From: an uncultured Bacteroidales bacterium
Lineage (GTDB): Bacteria; Bacteroidota; Bacteroidia; Bacteroidales; UBA932
NCBI GenBank assembly: GCA_905234775.1
Contig: CAJOJC010000028.1
Span: 8,437 to 21,939, forward strand
Length of the DNA: 13,503 nt
Reading direction: 5' to 3'
The translations under genes and the position numbers were made by a program. Positions 1 to 5,991 of this stretch are shown piece by piece (the stretch's first letter is position 1; each line of letters begins with the position of its first letter). Under the pieces are notes generated by a model, which had not been told where the DNA came from, did no database searches, and saw nothing but the letters and a program-made list of their open reading frames with translations.

Positions 1-1912
1 TGAGGTCCATGTTGCCGGCGTCGGCACCCGCGAAGACGAGGTGCGCCTTAGCGTCCCAGCGGGCGTTGTCTGTAAACTGTCCGCGGGCTCCGGCATAGGT
101 GTACAGCGAGTTCTCGTAGGCCCTGCTGGTGTCGGCGGCAGTAACTTTATGGTAGCTGTGGACGTAGTCGCCCACTCCCACGTCGATCTTCGAGATAAGG
201 CCGTCTTCGCTCCATGGCTGGAGGCGGAGGTAGATCTTATTGTCCAGACGGGTCTGGCCGAGGGAGTCAGCGTCGGTTCCATTCACGAACTCGCGCTGGT
301 ACTTAGAATACTCGACGGCATGGCCGATGAAGGCGGTAGTGACGTCTGCGCTGTCCGCAATGAAGGTGGAATCGCGCTTCGCGCGCCATGTGTTGATGAA
401 TTCGAACGGGATGCGGAGTTGCTGGTCGGCATAGGCCGTGAACTTCTTGGTAGTCGAGGCGGCCTGGGTCATATTGACTTTCACCTCGCGGATTTCGATC
501 GTGGTATCCCTGATTTCTCCGATGTCGATGATACCGCCGTTTTCGCCCATCTCCACCTTGTTGTGGATGATGCCGGCGTTAGCCAGATAGCGCTTGCCGA
601 GGTAATTGATACCGGCTGCAGCAGTCTTGTTCTTGACCTTTTCGTTGATGAGCATACCGCCGCCGCCCCATTTGTCGTAAAGGACGTGGAAATTGAGTTC
701 GGGGGTGATGTTCTGGGTCGAGAAGATATGGATGTTGTCTGACTCCTTTTCATCGCCGGCGAGCAGAGTTCCGTAGTAGGCAAGCTCCGTATGAGGGGTC
801 TTCGAGTTGTACTGAACGAAGGTCTCGGGGTTGAAGGTCCAGGTCTCGTAAGGATCGTAGAAACTGACTCCGTTAGACTTCCTGTTCAGGAAGTTGTATT
901 GCTGAACAGGCGAACCGGCTACACCGAGCCACGAAGCGTTGACGTCTTCCCTCAGGAAGCGATAGTCATTGAAATGATAGTTGTAACTCGTGTCCGGGAC
1001 ATAAGGGTAGAGCTGACCGAAGTCACGGTCTTCCGTCCAGGCGATTATGCGCTTGAAGTGTAGGGAATCGGGGATGGCGTAGGTGTCCAGAATACGGGGA
1101 GTGTTCTCGCGGATTGAGTCTCTTACCGCCTGTTTCTGGGCCTTGATGCGGTCAAGGCTGTCGCGGACGGCTTTCTTACGGAGCTCTTTCTGTTCGAAGT
1201 CGTATTTCTTGCGCTCTTCTTTTGAGAGGGAGTTGTACCAGGCCTCGAAGGCGGCTTTCGCGCGGGCGACGCTGTCTGCGTAGTAGGTTGAGTCGAGTTT
1301 GTGGCGCTCTTCGAAATTGAATGCCGCACCGGTGGAGTCTATGCGGGCTCTGCCTACGCCGACCTTGTACTCGCGGAAGGTAGTGTCCGGTATCTGATCC
1401 AGGTCTTCGATCTCGTTCATAGCCGCCAGCTCGTCGGGGTCCTTACCCTGCCCGATCGAGGCGTATACGCCGGACAGCGAGTCTTTTTGTTTGCGGTAGC
1501 TGCCCAGCAGCGAGTCTCCTACATGCTGGAGGGAGTCGGCGACTTCGTGGTGAGTCAGAGAATCGACAAGGGCTACGTAGTATTTATAGCGCCATGGGTC
1601 GATCTCCTTCAGCGAATCGGGAGCTTTGATGGTATCGCGGGCGGTGAGGTGCGGAAGAGTATCGATGAACTCCTCCTCGTCGAAGATCAGGGTGTCAGGG
1701 CCGCCGAGCAGGGAGTCGGCGATTTCCGCTTTCTCGAAGTTGCCCTTCCGGCGGGCTTTGTAGTTGCTGATCGGGTAGATGACGGTATCGGGAGCGGGTT
1801 CGTAAGCCGGTTCGGGGGCTCCCAGCTGGGACGGGCCCGCCGCCATCTCGGAGGCAACCGCAATAACGATGCTTCCGAAAAGGGCTATTGGAAATACGAA
1901 ACCGGACTTCAT
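1..1912 (-). CDS. Porin_10-type putative outer-membrane porin, C-terminus beyond left edge
   Basis: An uninterrupted frame runs on the minus strand from ATG at 1912-1910 to the window edge, giving 637 residues with no stop. Residues 1-25 look like a Sec signal peptide (MKSGFVFPIALFGS then a hydrophobic stretch). Residues about 40-285 form a hydrophilic region rich in Asp-Ser-Leu/Asp-Ser/Asp-Thr pairs. From about 300 onward alternating aromatic and polar strands (for example LAYYGTLLAG, NFHVLYDKWGGGG, INYLGKRYLANAGI) resemble the Bacteroidota 'putative porin' family, and the protein should be an outer-membrane beta-barrel. It lies 30 bp downstream of the DivIC-like gene on the same strand and is probably co-transcribed with it. 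The substrate is unknown. The reading frame is certain; the family call rests on remembered pattern and not on a search. Confidence 0.8.
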   Translation of the reverse strand, partial: MKSGFVFPIALFGSIVIAVASEMAAGPSQLGAPEPAYEPAPDTVIYPISNYKARRKGNFEKAEIADSLLGGPDTLIFDEEEFIDTLPHLTARDTIKAPDSLKEIDPWRYKYYVALVDSLTHHEVADSLQHVGDSLLGSYRKQKDSLSGVYASIGQGKDPDELAAMNEIEDLDQIPDTTFREYKVGVGRARIDSTGAAFNFEERHKLDSTYYADSVARAKAAFEAWYNSLSKEERKKYDFEQKELRKKAVRDSLDRIKAQKQAVRDSIRENTPRILDTYAIPDSLHFKRIIAWTEDRDFGQLYPYVPDTSYNYHFNDYRFLREDVNASWLGVAGSPVQQYNFLNRKSNGVSFYDPYETWTFNPETFVQYNSKTPHTELAYYGTLLAGDEKESDNIHIFSTQNITPELNFHVLYDKWGGGGMLINEKVKNKTAAAGINYLGKRYLANAGIIHNKVEMGENGGIIDIGEIRDTTIEIREVKVNMTQAASTTKKFTAYADQQLRIPFEFINTWRAKRDSTFIADSADVTTAFIGHAVEYSKYQREFVNGTDADSLGQTRLDNKIYLRLQPWSEDGLISKIDVGVGDYVHSYHKVTAADTSRAYENSLYTYAGARGQFTDNARWDAKAHLVFAGADAGNMDL

Positions 1913-1942
1913 TCTTACTCTCTTGCAACCACTATCGTGCCA

Positions 1943-2254
1943 TTATTTGATAAGGTAGACGTCTTCTCCGTGTTCGGCGAAGTTCCAGGTCTCGCGCGCG
2001 AACTTTTCCAGCGAGTCGCGGTTGGAGGTAAGAGCCTCGATTTTCGCGTCCAGGGCCTTGATTTTGGCGTCGTTTGCCTTGATCTCCTTATTCTGGCGGG
2101 CTATCGTAAAACCGCCCTGGACCCAGCGTATGATATTGTCTTTCTTCACGAAGAGAAAGATCAGCGCCAGGCCTATTGCGACTATTGCGACACGGAGCAG
2201 GGAACGCTGTTCCTTACGGTTGCCGTCCTTGCTTTTGTCCCAAATATCTTTCAT
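1943..2254 (-). CDS. DivIC/FtsB-family septum formation initiator protein
   Basis: A small bitopic membrane protein of about 103 residues. It has a basic cytoplasmic N-terminus (MKDIWDKSKDGNRKEQRS), one transmembrane helix (VAIVAIGLALIFLFV), then a coiled coil (NKEIKANDAKIKALDAKIEAL) and a C-terminal stretch ending GEDVYLIK. This is the arrangement of FtsB/DivIC proteins, which join FtsL and FtsQ/DivIB in the divisome. The frame is open with in-frame ATGs at 2272, 2263 and 2254. The -7 box at 2277-2270 overlaps the first, so transcription should begin inside the longer frame and the ATG at 2254 is preferred. It probably forms an operon with the downstream porin. The family call is good; the exact start is less certain. 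Confidence 0.8.
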   Translation of the reverse strand: MKDIWDKSKDGNRKEQRSLLRVAIVAIGLALIFLFVKKDNIIRWVQGGFTIARQNKEIKANDAKIKALDAKIEALTSNRDSLEKFARETWNFAEHGEDVYLIK

Positions 2255-2268
2255 ATAGCCCATATTCC

Positions 2269-2288
2269 GCAAATTTAGTTAAATTTGC
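2269..2288. promoter_or_regulatory. Palindromic divergent promoter with two TAnnTTTG boxes
   Basis: The sequence GCAAATTTA-GT-TAAATTTGC is a perfect 9-bp inverted repeat with a 2-nt centre. Each arm contains TAAATTTG, a match to the Bacteroidota -7 element: plus strand 2280-2287, facing the nucleotidyltransferase gene at 2310, and minus strand 2277-2270, facing the DivIC-like gene. No clear -33 TTTG is seen for either. The two RNA polymerase sites overlap. Confidence 0.7.
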
Positions 2289-2309
2289 AGAACTATAAAA
2301 CTAGCCAAT

Positions 2310-3242
2310 ATGAAACCTACACTTCTTGTTCTTGCTGCCGGAATGGGCAGCCGATATGGCGGACTCAAGCAGATGGACGGCCTCGGCCCTTCCGGAGAGA
2401 CCATCATAGACTATTCTATTTACGATGCAGTTAAGTTCGGCTTCGGCCGCGTGGTCTACATCGTCCGCGAGTATTTCCTTAAGGATATGGAGGAACATGT
2501 CCGTCAGAAATACGCCGGAGTAAAATGTCCGGACGGCACCCCGCTCGAGTTTGCTTTCGTTACCCAGGAGCTTGATAAGATCCCTGCAGGTTTCGTCCTG
2601 AACCCCGAGAGGCAGAAGCCGTGGGGAACAGCCCACGCTATGCTGATGGCCGCAGACGTAATCAAGACCCCGTTCGTGGTTATCAATGGTGACGACTATT
2701 ATGGAAAGGAGTCGTTCCACATCGCAGCCGAATGGTGTAAGGCCCACGAAAATACAAAGGGCGTTTACGGAATCATTGGTTTCGAGGTAGATAATACACT
2801 CTCCGAGAGCGGCGGCGTGTCTCGCGGTATTTGCAGCTACGATGCCCAGCATCATCTTACAGATGTGGTGGAACATCACAACGTCATGTTCGAGGAAGAC
2901 GGTAAGCTCCGCGGAGACAATTCCGTTACCGGCGAGCGCGTAGAGCTTAAGCCCAAGGATCTCTGCTCGATGAATATGTGGTGCTTCACCCCGGATTATT
3001 TCGAGGCCAGCCGCGATATCTTCGTAGAGTTCCTCAAAGCCAATATCAACGAATTGAAGAAGGAGTTCTACATTCCGTTCGTAGTCGACAATCTTATTAA
3101 GAAAGGCGCTGCCTCATGCGACGTCCTCGGTACTCCCGACCGCTGGTTCGGCGTCACCTTCAAGGAGGACCGTCCCGCTGTAGTCGCCAAGTTCGCAGAA
3201 CTGGTCGCCCAGGGCGTTTATCCTACACCGCTGTATAAGTAA
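2310..3242 (+). CDS. Sugar-phosphate nucleotidyltransferase (NTP_transferase family)
   Basis: This 310-residue GT-A-fold nucleotidyltransferase would activate a sugar-1-phosphate with an NTP to give an NDP-sugar for envelope or glycan synthesis. The N-terminal nucleotide-binding loop is LAAGMGSRYGGLKQM (residues 8-22), with the conserved GxGxR and Lys. WGTAHA (105-110) and NGDDYYG (126-132, carrying the metal-binding Asp) follow, as expected for glucose-1-phosphate uridylyl/thymidylyltransferase relatives. The start ATG lies about 22 nt after the -7 box of the palindromic promoter. No sugar kinase or glycosyltransferase lies beside it, so the substrate cannot be named. It reads as a single-gene transcript, ending just before a row of hairpins at 3245-3342. 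Confidence 0.85.
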   Translation: MKPTLLVLAAGMGSRYGGLKQMDGLGPSGETIIDYSIYDAVKFGFGRVVYIVREYFLKDMEEHVRQKYAGVKCPDGTPLEFAFVTQELDKIPAGFVLNPERQKPWGTAHAMLMAADVIKTPFVVINGDDYYGKESFHIAAEWCKAHENTKGVYGIIGFEVDNTLSESGGVSRGICSYDAQHHLTDVVEHHNVMFEEDGKLRGDNSVTGERVELKPKDLCSMNMWCFTPDYFEASRDIFVEFLKANINELKKEFYIPFVVDNLIKKGAASCDVLGTPDRWFGVTFKEDRPAVVAKFAELVAQGVYPTPLYK

Positions 3243-3244
3243 CC

Positions 3245-3346
3245 GTCATGCCCGGCCTTAACCGGGCAACTCGGTTTTAAAGTCATGCCCGGCTCCGACC
3301 GGGCAACTCGGTTTTAAAGTCATGCCTGGCTCCGACCGGGCATCTT
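3245..3346. repeat. Three tandem 37-bp hairpin units (GTCATGCCCGG family)
   Basis: Units start at 3245, 3282 and 3319. Units 1 and 2 are full 37-mers that differ only in the loop; unit 3 matches through its hairpin and then diverges. Each carries a stem TGCCCGG/CCGGGCA (3249-3255 with 3262-3268, 3286-3292 with 3299-3305, 3323-3329 with 3336-3342, the last with one G-T wobble) around a 6-nt loop. The stems are separated by an AACTCGGTTTTAAA-type linker. The array fills most of the 118-bp gap between two plus-strand genes and may end or stabilise the upstream mRNA. No -7 box for the next gene is evident in the gap. Confidence 0.85.
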
Positions 3347-3360
3347 AGCAAATATCAGTT

Positions 3361-4218
3361 ATGTCAAAAAGAAGAGGTAATTTCAATTTATACCAGACGT
3401 TCGAGTATTTCAGTCCGAAATGGAAGGGAATACTCGGACTGGTTTTTTGGTTTATAGTCGGCGCTCTGATTGGCAACGCAATCGTTTTCTCGATGACTGC
3501 GGTGTTGGGTCAGGAAGCTGCGCTGGAATATGGAACGGTCATTTCGTATCCTATAATGTTCATCCCTCCGATGATCTTCGCCGCCGTGCGGAGCCGCCGC
3601 CGCGAGATGGAGATAGGCGCGGTCGGATCGCCGCTGGATCAGGGCTTCTTCGCTCCGCTAGGCGGCGGGCTCTGCGCCCTGCTGGTGATGATAGTAACGC
3701 TTGCCGCAGGAGTGATTTCAGATGGAATCACTTCCGTTCTTCCTCAGATGCCCGAGTGGCTGGAGGAGGCGTTGAAGAGCATGACTTCCGGCAATATCTG
3801 GCTGAATTTCCTCTGTGTGTCGATCTTCGCTCCGATCTTTGAGGAGTGGCTCTGCAGGGGTATGGTTTTGCGCGGACTTTTGGATCGCGGGGTGAAACCC
3901 ATCTGGGCGATACTGTTCTCTGCGGTGTTCTTCGGACTTATCCACCTTAATATTTGGCAGATGCTTCCGGCAATACTGCTCGGCGCTATCTTCGGCTATG
4001 TCTACTGGAAGACCCGTTCGCTGAAGCTTACGATGTTGATGCACTTCACCAACAATACCCTTGCGTTGGTTCTGAGTCATATCGACTCTCTCAAAGACGC
4101 GGAAGGCTGGCTGCAGGTGCTCGGCTCCTGGTACTGGCCGGCTCTGGCAGCTTGTGTGCTTATCGTCGCCCTCTTCTTCGTGACTTTCAAGCGAATCCCC
4201 GCCCCCGCCGCAGAGTAG
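3361..4218 (+). CDS. CPBP-family intramembrane metalloprotease
   Basis: A 285-residue multi-pass inner-membrane protein with the CPBP (CAAX protease and bacteriocin-processing) signatures in order. These are EEWLCR (161-166, the EExxxR motif), FFGLIH (190-195, FxxxH) and HFTNN (228-232). The glutamates and histidines are the expected metal and catalytic residues, and all are present. Hydrophobic segments at about 22-46, 60-76, 100-120, 147-160, 180-196, 200-216 and 258-275 fit seven or so membrane helices. Members process prenylated or peptide substrates or act in bacteriocin immunity; the substrate here is unknown. ATG is the first codon after the repeat array, and a strong terminator follows the stop by about 50 nt. 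No toxin or peptide gene is adjacent. Confidence 0.88.
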   Translation: MSKRRGNFNLYQTFEYFSPKWKGILGLVFWFIVGALIGNAIVFSMTAVLGQEAALEYGTVISYPIMFIPPMIFAAVRSRRREMEIGAVGSPLDQGFFAPLGGGLCALLVMIVTLAAGVISDGITSVLPQMPEWLEEALKSMTSGNIWLNFLCVSIFAPIFEEWLCRGMVLRGLLDRGVKPIWAILFSAVFFGLIHLNIWQMLPAILLGAIFGYVYWKTRSLKLTMLMHFTNNTLALVLSHIDSLKDAEGWLQVLGSWYWPALAACVLIVALFFVTFKRIPAPAAE

Positions 4219-4267
4219 TTCTCCCTTATTTTTTCTTCTTGTCGGGAAGCGGCTTTGAGTATTAATT

Positions 4268-4300
4268 CGCCCTCGGACCTCCTCCGGGGGCGTTTTTTTT
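4268..4300 (+). terminator. Rho-independent terminator of the CPBP protease gene
   Basis: Stem CGCCCTCGGA (4268-4277) pairs with TCCGGGGGCG (4283-4292), 10 bp with one wobble, loop CCTCC, followed directly by eight T (4293-4300). It lies about 50 nt after the stop at 4218. Confidence 0.9.
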
Positions 4301-4340
4301 GTTCCCCAGCCCGTCTGCCTACCCAAATTTTAAAACTTTA

Positions 4341-4372
4341 TACTACTCTGCGGATTTTCCCGCGGAGTAGTA
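4341..4372. repeat. REP-like palindrome, copy 1 (divergent)
   Basis: Arms TACTACTCTGCGG (4341-4353) and CCGCGGAGTAGTA (4360-4372) pair over 13 bp with one wobble around the 6-nt loop ATTTTC. It is the most diverged copy: the loop differs from the AAATCC of copies 2, 3, 5 and 6, and the outer right AAGTT is missing. It lies 26 bp from copy 2. Confidence 0.85.
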
Positions 4373-4397
4373 CCAACTTTCTGCCTCCTCTTCAAAG

Positions 4398-4443
4398 AAC
4401 TTCATACTACTCTGCGGAAATCCCCGCAGAGAAGCTTAAAGTT
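4398..4443. repeat. REP-like palindrome, copy 2
   Basis: Core CTCTGCGG (4410-4417), loop AAATCC (4418-4423), CCGCAGAG (4424-4431), with outer AACTT (4398-4402) and AAGTT (4439-4443) also complementary. Same orientation as copies 3, 5 and 6, judged from the asymmetric loop. Confidence 0.88.
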
Positions 4444-4472
4444 TTTTTTCGCGCCAAAGGAGCGCGAAAAAA
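4444..4472. terminator. Perfect 11-bp hairpin with T and A tracts, possible bidirectional terminator
   Basis: TTTTTTCGCGC (4444-4454) and GCGCGAAAAAA (4462-4472) are exact complements around a 7-nt loop. T-rich on one flank and A-rich on the other, so it could stop transcription from either side. It directly abuts REP copy 2 and marks the left edge of the GC-rich non-coding block. Confidence 0.55.
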
Positions 4473-4889
4473 GAGCGGAAAGTAATAGGCGCCGAGCGTG
4501 AGAGACCGTTCGGAGGGCGTGCGGCCGCTCCTGACGACTAGCAAGTCGCGACTGGGAGTGTCCGCCAGGTACGATTTGTTCGAAGTTCGTTCCTGAGGTC
4601 GCTCGCGAAGTGCTCGCGACCTCTTCCAACCCTTCGAAAAAATCGTCCCCGATTGTTTCTGACGCCGCGAGTGAAGTGGCAGTGCGCAGAGTGGGGCCTA
4701 CCCTTCGCGGGAAGCGGGCTTGCAGGGGGAATATATATTCCAGCGGTAGTGTGAGCCGGTAGGAGGTATTCGGTCGGGACACCGTGAACTCTGGCGTCCT
4801 ACCGAACCTTCGGTCGCCAGTTTGGCCGAAAGCCACGACGAGCTCGGCGCAGCGCGATCTATCAGTATGCAGAGTGTGGTTCGCAAAAT
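4473..4889. other. GC-rich non-coding block with nested inverted repeats, bounded by REP palindromes
   Basis: No convincing gene is seen in these roughly 420 bp. Open frames exist on the minus strand but show no recognisable family or start context. What stands out is foldback structure. ACGATTTGTTCGAAG (4571-4585) pairs 14 of 15 with 4632-4646, enclosing GAGGTCGC/GCGACCTC (4595-4602 with 4616-4623). GGAATATATATTCC (4728-4741) is a perfect palindrome. CGGTAGGA/TCCTACCG (4757-4764 with 4797-4804) competes with CTGGCG...ACCGAA/TTCGGT...CGCCAG (4791-4806 with 4809-4820). AGTCGCGACT (4544-4553) is self-complementary. The block could be a structured RNA, a non-autonomous element moved with the REPs, or decayed DNA. 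Confidence 0.5.
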
Positions 4890-4935
4890 AACTTGATACA
4901 TCTCTGCGGAAATCCCCGCAGAGTAGCTAGAAGTT
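4890..4935. repeat. REP-like palindrome, copy 3, upstream of the RAYT gene
   Basis: Outer AACTT (4890-4894), core CTCTGCGG (4902-4909), loop AAATCC (4910-4915), CCGCAGAG (4916-4923), then TAGCTAG and outer AAGTT (4931-4935). It lies 91 bp before the transposase ATG. The intervening 4936-5026 is T/A-rich with no clear TAnnTTTG box. Confidence 0.88.
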
Positions 4936-5026
4936 CTTGTTTCCATTCAGATTTTTTTTCATATCTTAGCGAAGCGAACAACATCGTTTTAAACTAAAAA
5001 CTTCAACTGCTTAACCTGTTTTCACT

Positions 5027-5935
5027 ATGAATCACACACCAAGAAGGTGTTACACCAAGGGTGTTCAACACATTTACCAAAGAGCTAAAGATCTTGGCGT
5101 CATCTTTTACGATGACATCGACCGCCTCGTTTATTTCTCAATTGACTCCGTCATAGCCAGACGTTACGGAGTCGTCGTTTTAGGAATATCGGTGATGTAT
5201 ACGCATCTCCACAAAACAACCATCGTCCGCTCAAAGCTGCAGATGTCAAAGTATACCCAGGACGTCAGCTCCATTTTTGCCAGGACGTACAACTACAGCC
5301 ATGAGCGAAAGAGCAATCTGTTTGAAGCGAGGTATGGGAGCGCATCGAAAACAGAGCCGAAGAAGATCCGTCAAATCATTGAATATCAGTATAATAACCA
5401 TACTGAGAAAGGCCTCTGCAAGAGCCCGATGGAAGAGCGGTGGTGTTTTCTGCCTTATGCCAAGTCCGACCATCCGTTCTCAAAACCGATTGATTATGAT
5501 TGTATCTCGAAGGGGCTCAGGAGCGCTCTGCGACTCATTGACCGCCGTGTGAAAAAGGGGGAGTATCTGAAGTATTCCCTTGTCAAGAAGATTCTCGAGA
5601 GGTTGACCCCGGAGGAGACCGAGCAGTTTTTCGATTATACGATCTCAAAGTATATGCACATCAGCTTTGAAACTGCCGCTTCTTACTTTAAAAGCTTCGA
5701 TGCTATGGTAGCTGCATTCGAGGTGACTACAGGCGTAGAGTACGACATCAAGGAAGACTATGATTCATTCCCCGACACGGAATATGTCGCCATTGAGAAA
5801 ATATTCCGTCAAAAGGGCTGGCCATACAGCAAAATCTTCACCTCGCCCTATGAAAACAGAGTCAACCTTGCCAAAGCGCTTCATTTTCGGCGTGGTATAT
5901 ATTACACAGCCGCTGCAAAATACCTGCATCTCTGA
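5027..5935 (+). CDS. REP-associated tyrosine transposase (Y1/HUH family, RAYT)
   Basis: A 302-residue single-strand DNA transposase relative of IS200/IS605 TnpA. The N-terminal Y1 domain (about 1-145) begins with RRCYTKGVQHIYQRA and carries the HUH motif MYTHLH (H60, H62). NLFEARYGSA follows (98-107), then IIEYQYNNHTEKGL (117-130). From a remembered comparison with E. coli TnpA-REP, whose DYIYINP motif holds catalytic Tyr115, Tyr120 here is the likely nucleophile. All expected catalytic residues are therefore present. Residues about 150-302 are a helical extension ending in an HTH-like stretch (NRVNLAKALHFRRG...AAKYLHL). The gene stands alone, flanked by REP copies 3 and 4 in opposite orientation, and its stop codon lies inside copy 4. 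Such enzymes nick and join REP hairpins; whether this one is active is inferred. No tnpB, orfB or passenger gene is present. Confidence 0.85.
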   Translation: MNHTPRRCYTKGVQHIYQRAKDLGVIFYDDIDRLVYFSIDSVIARRYGVVVLGISVMYTHLHKTTIVRSKLQMSKYTQDVSSIFARTYNYSHERKSNLFEARYGSASKTEPKKIRQIIEYQYNNHTEKGLCKSPMEERWCFLPYAKSDHPFSKPIDYDCISKGLRSALRLIDRRVKKGEYLKYSLVKKILERLTPEETEQFFDYTISKYMHISFETAASYFKSFDAMVAAFEVTTGVEYDIKEDYDSFPDTEYVAIEKIFRQKGWPYSKIFTSPYENRVNLAKALHFRRGIYYTAAAKYLHL

Positions 5936-5975
5936 CATACAAGGGAACATTTCCGCAGAGTAGCCCCAAGTTTTT
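5930..5975. repeat. REP-like palindrome, copy 4, inverted, overlapping the RAYT stop codon
   Basis: The intact arm ATTTCCGCAGAGTAGC... (5949-5975) is the reverse complement of the left arm of copy 5 over 27 nt, so this copy is inverted relative to copies 2, 3, 5 and 6. The other arm is reduced to CTCTG (5930-5934), which pairs with CAGAG (5956-5960) across a 21-nt loop in place of 6 nt. The transposase TGA (5933-5935) uses bases of the reduced arm. Confidence 0.75.
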
Positions 5976-5978
5976 CAT

Positions 5979-5986
5979 TATATTTG
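5979..5986 (+). promoter_or_regulatory. -7 box TATATTTG for the folP-like gene
   Basis: TATATTTG matches TAnnTTTG and ends 5 nt before the ATG at 5992 (14 nt before the in-frame ATG at 6001). It begins 3 nt after REP copy 4. No TTTG is visible at the -33 distance, which would fall inside the REP. Confidence 0.55.
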
Positions 5987-5991
5987 CCCTG

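Noticed and set aside
41..742. 233-codon plus-strand open frame at the left edge
   Set aside because: Antisense shadow of the porin reading frame in GC-rich codons.
1301..2278. Long 325-codon plus-strand open frame
   Set aside because: It lies antisense to the porin and DivIC-like genes, both of which have recognisable protein features; its own translation shows none.
3245..3346. Possible CRISPR array from regular 37-bp repeats
   Set aside because: The units abut with no unique spacers, variation is confined to hairpin loops, and there are no cas genes.
3361..4218. CPBP protease as a phage-defence (Abi) or bacteriocin module
   Set aside because: No bacteriocin, transporter or defence gene is adjacent; the neighbours are housekeeping genes and repeats.
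4402..4836. 144-codon minus-strand open frame across the GC-rich non-coding block
   Set aside because: No family features, rich in Arg and Ser as expected of GC-rich non-coding DNA, and it runs through REP copy 2. Kept only as an alternative explanation for the block.
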